Below are positions 42,688 to 51,711 of a stretch of DNA of 64,000 bases, in pieces. Numbering within the stretch: the stretch's first letter is position 1; every line of letters starts with the position of its first letter. Source of the stretch: Mycolicibacterium peregrinum. Its GTDB lineage: Bacteria; Actinomycetota; Actinomycetes; Mycobacteriales; Mycobacteriaceae. The notes below the pieces were generated by a model, which searched no databases, was not told the origin of the DNA, and saw only the letters and a program-made list of their open reading frames with translations. The stretch lies in contig NZ_LZSY01000014.1 of NCBI RefSeq assembly GCF_001665625.1, forward strand, positions 1 to 64,000, in the 5' to 3' direction. A program made the position numbers and the translations under genes.

Positions 42688-44274
42688 TCAGTTGCTTGTG
42701 AATTCGAGACCGAAACGCTGCCGCAGATCACGTTTGAGCAGTTTGCCGCTGGGGTTCTTCGGCAGAGAATCGACGAAGAACACCTGTTTGGGAGTCTTGA
42801 AACCGGCCAGATGCTCGCGGCAGTGCCGCAGGATGTCTTCTTCGGTCAGGGTGGTGCCGACACGAGTCACCACCGCCGCGACGACCGCTTCGACCCAGAC
42901 CGGGTGTGCCACGCCGAATACCGCGACCTCTTCGATGCCGTTGTGCCGGTAGAGAATCTCTTCGACCTCGCGGCTGGCGACATTCTCGCCGCCGGTTTTG
43001 ATCATGTCCTTCTTGCGGTCGACGACGTGTAGCAGGCCGTGCTCGTCGTAGTAGCCCAGGTCGCCGGAATGGAACCAGCCGCCGGCGAAGGCCTGGGCTG
43101 TCTTATCTTCGTCGTCGAGGTAGCCCAGCATCAGATGCGGGCTGCGGTGAGCGATTTCGCCGACGGTGCCGGGCGTGACCGGCACGTCGTTGTCATCGAG
43201 GATGATCGTTTCGACGTTGACGACAGGTCGGCCGGCCGCCCCCGCGTGGGCGTCCTGCTCGGCTGGCCCCAGGGCTGAGGCCAGTGGGGCCATCTCGGTC
43301 TGGCCGTAGAAGTTCCACAGACGCAGATTGGGTAGACGCCTGCGCATCTCGTGCAGGATCTCGGTAGGCATCGGTGAGGCGCCGTAGTAGCCCTTGCGTA
43401 GGCTGGACAGGTCGACCTCGTCGAACACGGGACAGCGCAGCAGGCTGATCCACACCGTCGGTGGCGCAAAGTAATTGGTGACGCCGTGGCGCTCGATCGT
43501 CCGCAGTACCAGCTCCGGATCCGGCCGAGGCAGGATGATGCTGGTGGCACCCAGGTAGATGTCGGTAGCCAGGAAGTTGTCCAACTGCGCGCAGTGATAC
43601 AGAGGCAGGGAGTGGATCTCGACGTCGTCGCCGGACATCGAGCCGGCCACGATGGTGCTGATGTACTGCCACATCAAGCTGCGGCTACTGTGCATCACGC
43701 CCTTGGGTCGGGATTCGGTGCCGCTGGTGTACATGACCCGCAGCAGCTGATCGTCGTCGATTCGGCAATCGGGAACGTTCGCGGTGGTGGTGAGCCATTC
43801 GGCGAAATCAGGCCAGTCGCCCGGACCTGACTGGCCGGAGGTGACGAGTGCTGCCTTCGTGCGAACTGCTGTCCCCACGGCCATGGCCTGTTCGGCCACC
43901 GGGATCAGGTCGGCCTCGACGATGAATCCGGCGGCCCGGCTGTGGCCGAGGATGTACGAGATCTCCTCCGGCATCAGCATGAAATTGATCGGAACCAGCA
44001 CCACGCCGGCGCGGGCGGTGGCGAAGGCCAGCACCGCGTACTGCCAGCAGTTGCGCGACAGCAATGCGAGTCGGTCGCCGGGGAGTAACCCGTTCTCGTG
44101 CAATGCGGCGGCGGCGCGATCCACCAGGTGATCGAACTCGGCAAAACTCAGGGCGACGTCGCCGTCGATGATGGCTGTCTTCTCAGGTTGTTTACGCGCC
44201 GACCGGCGGGGGATATCTGCGAGGCTGTGGCTACGGGCCCGGGCGATGACGGCGGCAAGGTCGTCGGAATGCAT
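42688..44274 (-). CDS. Acyl-CoA synthetase (FadD-like)
   Basis: This 528-residue adenylate-forming enzyme has the P-loop-like MYTSGTESRPKGVMHSSRS, the YGQTEMAPLAS motif, GWFHSGDLGYYDEHGLLHVVDRKKDMIKTGGENV, and the C-terminal lysine in PKNPSGKLLKRDLR. It ligates CoA to a carboxylic acid, entering it into beta-oxidation. ATG 44274 is the first codon giving family-like sequence. It leads a nine-gene minus-strand operon and is divergent from a Baeyer-Villiger monooxygenase with 103 bp between starts. Substrate unknown; steroid side-chain or ring-derived acids fit the context. Confidence 0.88.
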   Translation of the reverse strand: MHSDDLAAVIARARSHSLADIPRRSARKQPEKTAIIDGDVALSFAEFDHLVDRAAAALHENGLLPGDRLALLSRNCWQYAVLAFATARAGVVLVPINFMLMPEEISYILGHSRAAGFIVEADLIPVAEQAMAVGTAVRTKAALVTSGQSGPGDWPDFAEWLTTTANVPDCRIDDDQLLRVMYTSGTESRPKGVMHSSRSLMWQYISTIVAGSMSGDDVEIHSLPLYHCAQLDNFLATDIYLGATSIILPRPDPELVLRTIERHGVTNYFAPPTVWISLLRCPVFDEVDLSSLRKGYYGASPMPTEILHEMRRRLPNLRLWNFYGQTEMAPLASALGPAEQDAHAGAAGRPVVNVETIILDDNDVPVTPGTVGEIAHRSPHLMLGYLDDEDKTAQAFAGGWFHSGDLGYYDEHGLLHVVDRKKDMIKTGGENVASREVEEILYRHNGIEEVAVFGVAHPVWVEAVVAAVVTRVGTTLTEEDILRHCREHLAGFKTPKQVFFVDSLPKNPSGKLLKRDLRQRFGLEFTSN

Positions 44275-44361
44275 GGTCGGCAGCGTAGGCAGGCCGCCTG
44301 CGGCTGCGGTGGTTCGTCTCCCGCTCAGTAGACAGGGAGGGCGCGGCGGGGGCGTCGACCC

Positions 44362-44374
44362 TTCGATACTCGAA
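44362..44374. promoter_or_regulatory. Palindrome over the -10 of the BVMO gene
   Basis: TTCGA-TAC-TCGAA is a perfect 5-3-5 inverted repeat that includes GATACT, a -10-like hexamer ending 7 nt before the ATG at 44378. This arrangement suggests a leaderless promoter blocked by a repressor. Confidence 0.4.
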
Positions 44375-44377
44375 ACC

Positions 44378-46303
44378 ATGACCGCTACCACTGAATCCTC
44401 GTCACTCGCGGATCGCGCCCCAGACCCTGACGTCCTGCGCGCCCATCTCCTGGAGGCGGACCCTGGTGTCCTGGTCGCGGTGCTGGCGCAGATGACGGGT
44501 GATCCGGCGGTCATCGATCGATACGCATCCAAGATCGATCACGTTCCCGATCCGCCCGAGCGGGCCGGAACGACCGATACCCAGACCGCCGCGCTGCTGG
44601 CCGACGAAATCGTCGCCGCGCTCGGCCGGCCGCGTCCGGTCGACGCGTTGGCTGTCGATGACCGTGATTTCTTCGTTCGGTTGCTGCCGGTCGCGCTGGG
44701 CGGTCCCGTCGACGACGAACACGTGGATCTGCTGCTTGAGCAAGGCGGCTTCCGGCCGTCGCATCCGACGCTGCCGCGCACCACGCCGATTCCCTCGTCC
44801 ACCACCGTGGCGATCATCGGCGCCGGCATCGCCGGTATCGCGGTCGCGCTGGCCGCTGCCGAAGAGGGCGTGCATTTCGAGATCTTCGACCGAAACGATG
44901 AGGTGGGTGGCACCTGGCTGACCACAAGGTATCCGGGCATCGGGGTGGATACGCCTTCGGCGTATTACTCCCTGTCGCGCGAGGTGAACCCGGACTGGTC
45001 GAATTACTATCCGCAGGGCGCGGAATATCAGGCCTACCTGGTCTCGTTGGCCGACAAGCACGATCTGCGTCGCCACATCCGCTTCGGCACCGAGGTGGAG
45101 GCACTGTGGTGGGACGAGCAGCGTCAGCAGTGGGAGATCCACTCCCGTCGCGCTGACGGAACCCGGAGCATCGACTACGCGACCGTCGTCGTCACCGCGG
45201 CCGGCTATCTCAACCGACCACGATTCCCCGACATCGAGGAACGAGACACCTTCGCCGGCACCAGCATTCACTCCGCGCAGTGGGACCCTTCACTGGAGCT
45301 GGCAGGCAAGAAGGTAGCCATCATCGGCGCCGGTTGCACAGCCGTGCAGATCGTCGACGCCTGTGTCGACGAGGTCGAACACCTGACGGTGTTCCAGCGG
45401 CAGCCGCACTGGGTCGCCCCTCGCCGGCGCCTGTCGGATGAAGTCCCCGAACATCGGCGCTATCTGGGCAAGACGTTGCCCTACTACGCGATGTGGCACC
45501 GACTCAAGTCGTACTGGGGAACGGCGGACAACAACTATCCGGTCATTCTGCGGGACTCCGAGTGGTCCGAGACGCACCTGTCGATCTCTCCGGCCAACGA
45601 TGTGCTGCTCAAGATGTGTCAGGAGTACATCGACCGGACTTTTGGTGCCGGAACCGAATTGGCGCAGAAGGTGACGCCGGATTTCGCTCCTTACGGCAAG
45701 CGGATCATCCGCGACCCAGGGGGCTACTACGCCGCGTTGACCCGCGACCACGTCGACGTCGAAGCCAGTGAACCCGCTCGGGTCAATGAAAGCGGCATCG
45801 TCACCGCCGACGGCCGTCAGATTGACCTCGACGTCATCATCTACGCCACCGGTTACCACCTGGATTTCCTGTCCACCATCGATATTCGCGGCCGCGACGG
45901 CAAGACTCTGGTCCAGGAATGGGGCGACAGCCCGCGTGCCTATCGAGGGGGCGCGGTCGCAGGGTTCCCGAATCTGTTCATCACCTCGGCGCCGAACTAC
46001 AGCCCCGGTCACGGGGCAGGCGCCAACTTTTCGATGGAAGTGCTGGCGCACTACATCGTGGAGTGCCTGCAACTGATGGCTTTGCGCGGGGCGTCGACGA
46101 TGGAGGTCACCCAACGTGCATACGACGAGTACGTCGCAGGGATAGACGAGGCGATGCAGCGCACGGTCTGGTGCCATACGCCCAACGCTCACACCTACTA
46201 CCGCTCAGGGTCGGGCCGGGTTGTGGTGGCCACACCGTTCCGACTGGTGGATATCTGGCAGCAACACCGAGCCCCGATCGAAGAGGATTTCGTCCTCCGA
46301 TGA
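44378..46303 (+). CDS. Baeyer-Villiger monooxygenase, 4-hydroxyacetophenone-monooxygenase type
   Basis: This 641-residue flavin- and NADPH-dependent monooxygenase inserts oxygen next to a ketone to give an ester or lactone. The first dinucleotide motif GAGIAG starts at Gly148 and the BVMO fingerprint FxGxxxHxxxW is Phe292-Gly294-His298-Trp302. A second dinucleotide fold is VAIIGAGCTAVQI. The roughly 145-residue helical N-terminal extension (LRAHLLEADPGVLVAVLAQMTGD) matches HAPMO-type enzymes of about 640 residues. The start is inferred from the leaderless -10 and the family length. The stop overlaps the ATG of an SDR, and the esterase at 34.8 kb could hydrolyse its product. Confidence 0.9.
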   Translation: MTATTESSSLADRAPDPDVLRAHLLEADPGVLVAVLAQMTGDPAVIDRYASKIDHVPDPPERAGTTDTQTAALLADEIVAALGRPRPVDALAVDDRDFFVRLLPVALGGPVDDEHVDLLLEQGGFRPSHPTLPRTTPIPSSTTVAIIGAGIAGIAVALAAAEEGVHFEIFDRNDEVGGTWLTTRYPGIGVDTPSAYYSLSREVNPDWSNYYPQGAEYQAYLVSLADKHDLRRHIRFGTEVEALWWDEQRQQWEIHSRRADGTRSIDYATVVVTAAGYLNRPRFPDIEERDTFAGTSIHSAQWDPSLELAGKKVAIIGAGCTAVQIVDACVDEVEHLTVFQRQPHWVAPRRRLSDEVPEHRRYLGKTLPYYAMWHRLKSYWGTADNNYPVILRDSEWSETHLSISPANDVLLKMCQEYIDRTFGAGTELAQKVTPDFAPYGKRIIRDPGGYYAALTRDHVDVEASEPARVNESGIVTADGRQIDLDVIIYATGYHLDFLSTIDIRGRDGKTLVQEWGDSPRAYRGGAVAGFPNLFITSAPNYSPGHGAGANFSMEVLAHYIVECLQLMALRGASTMEVTQRAYDEYVAGIDEAMQRTVWCHTPNAHTYYRSGSGRVVVATPFRLVDIWQQHRAPIEEDFVLR

Positions 46304-47187
46304 GTCAGATGCTTTCCGGAAGAACAGCGTTGGTGACCGGCAGTAGTCGCGGCATCGGGCGTGCAATCGCTCAGAGGTTGGCGGCGGAAGGCGCCACGGT
46401 CGCGGTGACCGCACGTGCCTACACCCCCACACCGTCCACGCGGGCTGGGATCACCGAGGCGATCCCGGGAACGATCGAGGAGACCATCGCTCTCATCGAA
46501 GACGCTGGAGGTGCGGCCTTCGGAGTGGCTGCCGATCTCGAAGACAGCGCTGCCCGCGACGGCCTGATCCAGGCTGTGGTCGAGCACACCGGAAGGCTCG
46601 ACATCCTGGTCAACAACGCCGGCTATGCCGACTATTCGGTGATCGAGGACATGCCGGTCGAGACCTTCGACCGCACCGTGGAGCATTATCTGAAGACACC
46701 GTTCGCGTTGACGAAAGCCGCTGTGCCGCACATGCGTACCCAGGGCGCCGGGTGGATCGTCAACATCGGTTCGGTGACGGGAGTGGCCCCGGTGCGGCCG
46801 TACCGGGACTACAACAAGACGGCGGGTGACGTGATCTATGCGTCGTGCAAGGCCGCACTGCATCGGTTCACCCAGGGGGTGGCCGCCGAACTGCTGGATG
46901 CCGACATCGCAGTGAACTGCGTCGGACCGTCGACGGCCGTGCGTACGCCTGGTGCGGCGTCGCTTATTCCGGACAGCTTTCCGACCGAACCAGTCGAGTA
47001 TCTGGCCGAAACGGTACTGGCGATGTGTCACCTGCCCGCCGCGGAGCGGACCGGTCTGGTGGCGTTCAGCCTGCACTACCCGTGGTCGCAACAACTTCCG
47101 GTGCATTCGCTGGACGGTGTCACGGTGTTGCCGCCGCTGCAGCCGCCTGCGACGACGAATCCGAACATCCTGCCGGCAGGGGTGTAG
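46300..47187 (+). CDS. Short-chain dehydrogenase/reductase
   Basis: This 295-residue SDR has VTGSSRGIGRAIAQRL (about residues 13-28), NNAGYADY, the catalytic NIGSVTGV, and an unusual active-site context VIYASCKAAL (Tyr, Lys). Longer than classical SDRs by about 40 residues at the C terminus. Translationally coupled to the BVMO (ATGA). It may form the ketone that the BVMO oxidises. Confidence 0.86.
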   Translation: MSQMLSGRTALVTGSSRGIGRAIAQRLAAEGATVAVTARAYTPTPSTRAGITEAIPGTIEETIALIEDAGGAAFGVAADLEDSAARDGLIQAVVEHTGRLDILVNNAGYADYSVIEDMPVETFDRTVEHYLKTPFALTKAAVPHMRTQGAGWIVNIGSVTGVAPVRPYRDYNKTAGDVIYASCKAALHRFTQGVAAELLDADIAVNCVGPSTAVRTPGAASLIPDSFPTEPVEYLAETVLAMCHLPAAERTGLVAFSLHYPWSQQLPVHSLDGVTVLPPLQPPATTNPNILPAGV

Positions 47188-47240
47188 CAGCGGTTCGTTC
47201 GGCGCCGATTTTTGTCGGTGGTCGTTGCGATGATGGGGGC

Positions 47241-48515
47241 ATGTCCTCGGTGACAGCTTCTTTGGACGGCTCCCCGGTGTTGCCGGGTGACCGTTTGGAG
47301 GTGCTGTTCGAGGAGTTGTCGCAGCTCTGTGGGCAGCGCAACGCCATCGACGGGCGCATCGTCGACATCGTGGCCGAGATCGACCGCGACGAACTGTGCG
47401 GGATCACCGGCGCTCGCTCGGTACCGGCCATGGTGGCCTGGAAAACTGGTGTCTCACCGGCCAACGCCGAAACCCTGGTGGCTGTGGCGCGGCGCCGCGA
47501 GGAATTCCCCCGCTGCACCGATGCTTTGCGCGAGGGCCGGCTGTCCCTGGATCAGGTCGGGGTGCTGGCCAAGCGTGCCGCGCCCGGTTCGGATACGCAC
47601 TACATCCAGTTGGCCGAGAACGCCACCGTGCAACAGCTCCGTACCGCGGTCAAACTCGAACCATGCCCCGGACCCGAAGCCAAACCTGAACCGCAGCGGT
47701 TCTTCAACAAGGCTGAGGACGACGGGTACACCACGTGGCGGATCCGGCTGCCTCGGGTGGGAGCAGCGAAATTCGACGCCGCGATGCGATCGCACCGCGA
47801 TGGGTTGATCGCCGACTGGAGACGTGACCACGGCGAGGATGACCGGGACACCGACGGGGATCGCGGCGAGGGTGTTCAGGCGCGGCCGTTCCCTGACAAT
47901 GTCGACGCGTTCATGAGCCTGGTCGAGGCCGGCTGGGACTCCGACGTGGCCCGCCGCCCGCACGGGCAGCACACCAACGTCATCGTGCATGTGAATGCCG
48001 ACAAGCCAGTCGCCTCACTGCATCTGGGTCCGCTGCTGACCGATGAGGAGCGCCAATACCTGCTCTGCGATGCAACATGCGAGGTGTGGTTAGAACACCA
48101 TGGCCAGCCGATAGGCGTGGGCCGTACGACGCGGACAATCAGTCGACGCCTGCGTCGGGCTTTGGAGCACCGCGATCGCCGCTGCGTCGTCCCCGGCTGT
48201 GGGGCCACCCGCGGATTACATGCCCATCACGTCCGGCACTGGGAAGACGGCGGCCCCACCGAACTCGACAACCTGGTGCTGGTGTGCCCTTATCATCACC
48301 GCCTGCATCACCGGGGCGGCATCACCATCAGCGGTACCGCTCACAAGCTCGTCGTGACCGATGACCGCGGCCGCACACTGCGCGGCGGATCACTGGCCCG
48401 CCCGCCAACTTCGCGGCCACCCGACGTCCCGCCCTACCGCGGACCGACCGGGGAACGCGCAGACTGGTGGTGGTACCAACCTTTCCAACCGCAACCGCCA
48501 CCCACCCTGAACTAG
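47241..48515 (+). CDS. DUF222/HNH endonuclease protein (13E12 repeat-like family)
   Basis: This 424-residue protein has an N-terminal DUF222 helical region, with EELSQLCGQRNAIDGRIVDIVAEI, ARSVPAMVAWKTGVSP and RRREEFPRCTDALREGRLSLDQVGVLAK. A C-terminal HNH nuclease follows: RCVVPGCGATRGLHAHHVRHWEDGG and LVLVCPYHHRLHH. Mycobacterial genomes hold many such genes (REP13E12-type in M. tuberculosis) and they are often associated with mobile DNA. Flanks here show no obvious repeats or integrase. The native role is unknown; a DNA-cleaving or homing-like function is inferred. Confidence 0.85.
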   Translation: MSSVTASLDGSPVLPGDRLEVLFEELSQLCGQRNAIDGRIVDIVAEIDRDELCGITGARSVPAMVAWKTGVSPANAETLVAVARRREEFPRCTDALREGRLSLDQVGVLAKRAAPGSDTHYIQLAENATVQQLRTAVKLEPCPGPEAKPEPQRFFNKAEDDGYTTWRIRLPRVGAAKFDAAMRSHRDGLIADWRRDHGEDDRDTDGDRGEGVQARPFPDNVDAFMSLVEAGWDSDVARRPHGQHTNVIVHVNADKPVASLHLGPLLTDEERQYLLCDATCEVWLEHHGQPIGVGRTTRTISRRLRRALEHRDRRCVVPGCGATRGLHAHHVRHWEDGGPTELDNLVLVCPYHHRLHHRGGITISGTAHKLVVTDDRGRTLRGGSLARPPTSRPPDVPPYRGPTGERADWWWYQPFQPQPPPTLN

Positions 48516-48524
48516 GCAAGTGGC

Positions 48525-49505
48525 TCAGGAGAGCACGGGGCTGGGAAGGTCGCAGAAGCTGTGGCAGACGCGATCACGGACGATGATGTCGGTGGTCTCG
48601 GGATCGAACCAGCGGTCGACCACCGCCCAGTGGATCGGATGCATGAGGTATGGCCCCATCAGTCCGTCGACGTCGGTGAATTCCTGTTCGAAGACGTGGG
48701 TCCATTCGCTGGTGCCGATGGCCTGCTCGACCCGGCTGAGTTGCCATGCGGCGATGGTCGGCACATATCGCGGCATCATCAACAGTTCGCTCTCAAAAGC
48801 CGCGACGGTCTCGGCATCCACCTCCGCGGGTACCCGCAGTAGGAGTGCGCGGTACACGGTGCCACTGCCGCGGCGGAGCGGTGCTCCCTGGTAGGTCACT
48901 CCATTCACGCGCGTGATCGCCGGGTCCGCCAGTGAATCGTCGAAATCGCTCTTCTGCCAGTCATCTTCGTTTGCAAACCGGAGATGGACCAGGATATCGC
49001 CACCATTGCGTGAACCCGGCAGTGTCGGCTCTACCAACGCTCTCGACGCTCCGCTGTGTTCGGCTGCATCGCGTAGGGCGCCCAGGATGCGGTCGCGGCC
49101 GGACTCGTCGACGTCGAGCAAGCGGGTGACCCCGAGTGTGGCAGCGCCGGCTGATGTGACGGGCAGGGCGGGTGAGACATCGGTGATGGCATCGGCAGCG
49201 GATGCCACTTCGCGGCTGCGTTCCACCACCAGATCGGTGATGCTGTCCCACCACCGCGCAACGGCAGGGTCGGGCCGGCCCTGCCAGGTCATCTGCCACC
49301 AGGCCTGGGGGCTGGGCAGCGTCCAGGTGGCGGTGACCACGTTGGATCGGTCTTCAAACCAGATGGGCGGGCTGACCACGACGTCGCGCAGCGTCATGCC
49401 GCGATCGCGGGCACCCGGGGCATACCCGGCCAAGTAGGCGTCGATGAACTTCTGGGCGCAGCCCGGCCTGGTGACTATCCGATCGATGACGAAAACCTCA
49501 GCCAT
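48525..49505 (-). CDS. Dabb/stress-responsive alpha-beta barrel-like protein
   Basis: This is a 326-residue cytoplasmic protein. The C-terminal third (TVYRALLLRVPAEVDAETVAAFESELLMMP, then SEWTHVFEQEFTDVDGLMGPYLMHPIHWAVVDRWFDP) resembles the Dabb ferredoxin-like barrel, with the conserved WTHVFEQEF strand and HP-IHW helix. The N-terminal half looks like another barrel repeat (IDRIVTRPGCAQKFIDAYLAGYAPGARDRGM). The activity is unknown; related folds include heme-free monooxygenases and cyclases. Divergent from the OYE-like gene. Confidence 0.7.
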   Translation of the reverse strand: MAEVFVIDRIVTRPGCAQKFIDAYLAGYAPGARDRGMTLRDVVVSPPIWFEDRSNVVTATWTLPSPQAWWQMTWQGRPDPAVARWWDSITDLVVERSREVASAADAITDVSPALPVTSAGAATLGVTRLLDVDESGRDRILGALRDAAEHSGASRALVEPTLPGSRNGGDILVHLRFANEDDWQKSDFDDSLADPAITRVNGVTYQGAPLRRGSGTVYRALLLRVPAEVDAETVAAFESELLMMPRYVPTIAAWQLSRVEQAIGTSEWTHVFEQEFTDVDGLMGPYLMHPIHWAVVDRWFDPETTDIIVRDRVCHSFCDLPSPVLS

Positions 49506-49605
49506 GAACCGAGATTACGATCGGCCGCCTTGACGGCGGCACAGCGTTCCCGGCCATCGGGAAACCACCGTTGACGACAGGGTGTGTCGGCGCGATGGTG
49601 TGGCG

Positions 49606-50811
49606 ATGACCGATCCGTTCAGCCCGGCCCAGCTCGGGCCCGTGACGCTGCGCAACCGAGTGATCAAGGCCGCCACGTCGGAAGGCCGCTCACCCAATCG
49701 GCTGGTCACCGACGACCTCATCGATTTCCATCGCAGCTTCGCCGAGGGCGGCGTCGGAATGACCACCGTGGCTTACTGCTGTGTGTCTCCCCAGGGTGCG
49801 AGCGCACCTGGTCAGATCGTCATGGACACCAAGGCTCTGCCGGGACTGCGCCGGCTCGCCGACGCGGTACACGGTGCGGGGGCGGCTATTTCGGCGCAGC
49901 TGGGCCATGCCGGGGTGGTGGCGCAGAAAAAGCTGACCGGTGTCACCGCCGTGGCGCCGAGTAGATTCATCAACCCGACGTCATTTGCCTATTGCCGTGA
50001 GATCACCCGCGCCGAGATCGCTCAGGTGATCGACCAGTTCGGCGACGCCGCGCAGGTGGCTGTCGACGCCGGATTCGATGCCGTCGAACTGCATTTCGGG
50101 CATCTCTATCTACCCAGCTCGTTTCTGAGTCCGCTGATCAATCGTCGTAAGGACGAGTACGGGGGTGACATCGACAACCGATCGCGGTTGGTGCGCGAGA
50201 TTGCGGCGCGGGTACGCGAGGTGGTCGGTGATCGGATCGCGGTGATCGCCAAACTCGACATGGACGACGGGCTCCCGGGCAGCATCTGGATCGACGAGGC
50301 GTTGCGGACAGCCCAACTTCTCGACACCGATGCCACCCTCGACGCCATCGAACTGACCCAGGGTTCGTCGGTGTACAAGCCGATGTACCTGTTCCGAGGC
50401 GACGTCCCGGTCAAGGAGTTCGCGAAGGTGATGCCGCCGGCATTGCGGCCGGCGGTCCGCCTGGTGGGCAAGCAGACGATGGGTGTCTATCCGTATCGAG
50501 ACCTCTACATGTTGGAGGCCGCCCGGCAGTTCGTGCCGCTCATGCGCAACACCAAACTGATTCTGCTGGGCGGCATCAACGATCGCGAACACCTTGAGAC
50601 AGGCATGCGGGAAGGATTCGATTTCTTTGCCATGGGCCGGGCGTTGCTGCGTGAACCGGACCGGGTCAACACGATGATCGCCGATCCCGAGTCACGCAGC
50701 CGCTGCAACCACAACAACAAGTGCATGGTGACGGTGTTCAGCCGCACCCATTGTGTGCTCGACCCAGACCAACGCTACGGCGCGGTGCTAGGGGTCGAGC
50801 AGATCACTTAG
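49606..50811 (+). CDS. Old-yellow-enzyme family NADH:flavin oxidoreductase
   Basis: This 401-residue FMN TIM barrel has LGPVTLRNRVIKAATSEGRS at the N terminus, QLGHAGVVAQ, GFDAVELHFGHLYLPSSFLSPLINRRKDEYGGDIDNRSRLV and AMGRALLREPD. Three C-terminal cysteines (RCNHNNKC and HCV) partly resemble the Fe-S loop of dienoyl-CoA reductases, but spacing is not standard. Reduction of an enone or dienoyl-CoA is expected. The 3' end overlaps the convergent esterase by 24 bp. Confidence 0.85.
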   Translation: MTDPFSPAQLGPVTLRNRVIKAATSEGRSPNRLVTDDLIDFHRSFAEGGVGMTTVAYCCVSPQGASAPGQIVMDTKALPGLRRLADAVHGAGAAISAQLGHAGVVAQKKLTGVTAVAPSRFINPTSFAYCREITRAEIAQVIDQFGDAAQVAVDAGFDAVELHFGHLYLPSSFLSPLINRRKDEYGGDIDNRSRLVREIAARVREVVGDRIAVIAKLDMDDGLPGSIWIDEALRTAQLLDTDATLDAIELTQGSSVYKPMYLFRGDVPVKEFAKVMPPALRPAVRLVGKQTMGVYPYRDLYMLEAARQFVPLMRNTKLILLGGINDREHLETGMREGFDFFAMGRALLREPDRVNTMIADPESRSRCNHNNKCMVTVFSRTHCVLDPDQRYGAVLGVEQIT

Positions 50812-51711
50812 CGCCCGGCCGGCCTCTCGCCGGGCCCGGTGGGCGATGTCGAGCATCGGCATCGTCATGAAACCGTGGATGCCCCCGTCGAAGGGGCGCC
50901 GGGTCACTGGCACCCCGGCCTCCTCCAACGCGTTGGCATAGGCGATGCCTTCGTCCCGAAGGGGATCATGGCCGGCGAGAACCACGACGGCCGGCGGTAG
51001 ACCACTGAGGTCACCGGCCAGCGGTGAGGCGTACGGATGGCGTCGATCGGCGACCTGGGGAACATACTGATCCCAGTACCACTGCAGTGCCGGGCGCGGG
51101 TTGTAGAAGCCCCGGCCAAACAGCCGGTAGGAGTCGGTATCGAAATCTGCGGCGATCACCGGGTACAGCAGGAGTTGTGCCGCCAGGTCCGGCCCACCAC
51201 GGTCGCGGGCCATCAGGGTGGTCACCGCGGCGAGGTTGCCTCCGGCGCTGTCGCCGCCCACCACGACGCGTGACGGGTCGGCGCCGAAATCGGCTGCATG
51301 ATCGACTGCCCATCGGGTGGCGGCGTAGAGGTCCTCGGCGGCGGTCGGCCAGCGGTGCTCGGGGGCCAGCCGGTAGGCGACCGAAACCACCACAGCTGGA
51401 ATGAGATTGGCAAGGTTGCGGCACAGCCCGTCGTGGCTGTCGAGATCGCAGAACACGAACCCGCCGCCATGCGCGTACACCAGCAGGGGCAGCGGTTCGG
51501 AGGCCTCGGGACGGTAGACCCTCACATCGATACGACCGTTGTCGACAGGTACCTGGCGGTCGGTAACGGAAGCCACCTGCTCGGGCTGGGGGTTGGCGAC
51601 GAACCGGCTGCGGATCGCGGCGCGGGCCTGCGCGCCGGTCATCGTGTGTACCGGGGGGAAGCCTGAATCCAGTGTCTCGATCAATTCCGCGATCTGTGGA
51701 TCGAGTGTCAT
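50788..51711 (-). CDS. HSL-family alpha/beta hydrolase (esterase)
   Basis: This 307-residue esterase has YAHGGGFVFCD (oxyanion hole), GGDSAGGNLAAV (nucleophile), LAGHDPLRDEG (catalytic Asp) and GGIHGFMTM (catalytic His). A second member of the family that also contains the 34.8-kb gene. The ATG overlaps the IclR stop (ATGA), so it is co-expressed with that regulator. Ester or lactone hydrolysis downstream of the Baeyer-Villiger steps is a reasonable guess. Confidence 0.87.
   Translation of the reverse strand: MTLDPQIAELIETLDSGFPPVHTMTGAQARAAIRSRFVANPQPEQVASVTDRQVPVDNGRIDVRVYRPEASEPLPLLVYAHGGGFVFCDLDSHDGLCRNLANLIPAVVVSVAYRLAPEHRWPTAAEDLYAATRWAVDHAADFGADPSRVVVGGDSAGGNLAAVTTLMARDRGGPDLAAQLLLYPVIAADFDTDSYRLFGRGFYNPRPALQWYWDQYVPQVADRRHPYASPLAGDLSGLPPAVVVLAGHDPLRDEGIAYANALEEAGVPVTRRPFDGGIHGFMTMPMLDIAHRARREAGRALSDLLDP

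Noticed and set aside
44168..44377. N-terminal extension of the HAPMO-type BVMO
   Set aside because: It would overlap the start of the divergent acyl-CoA synthetase and is not family-like; 641 residues already equals the known family length.
46845..47240. Upstream extension of the HNH protein
   Set aside because: The added residues are the SDR gene read in another frame; DUF222 homology begins after ATG 47241.
47188..48524. Insertion sequence around the HNH gene
   Set aside because: No terminal inverted repeats, target duplication or transposase were seen.
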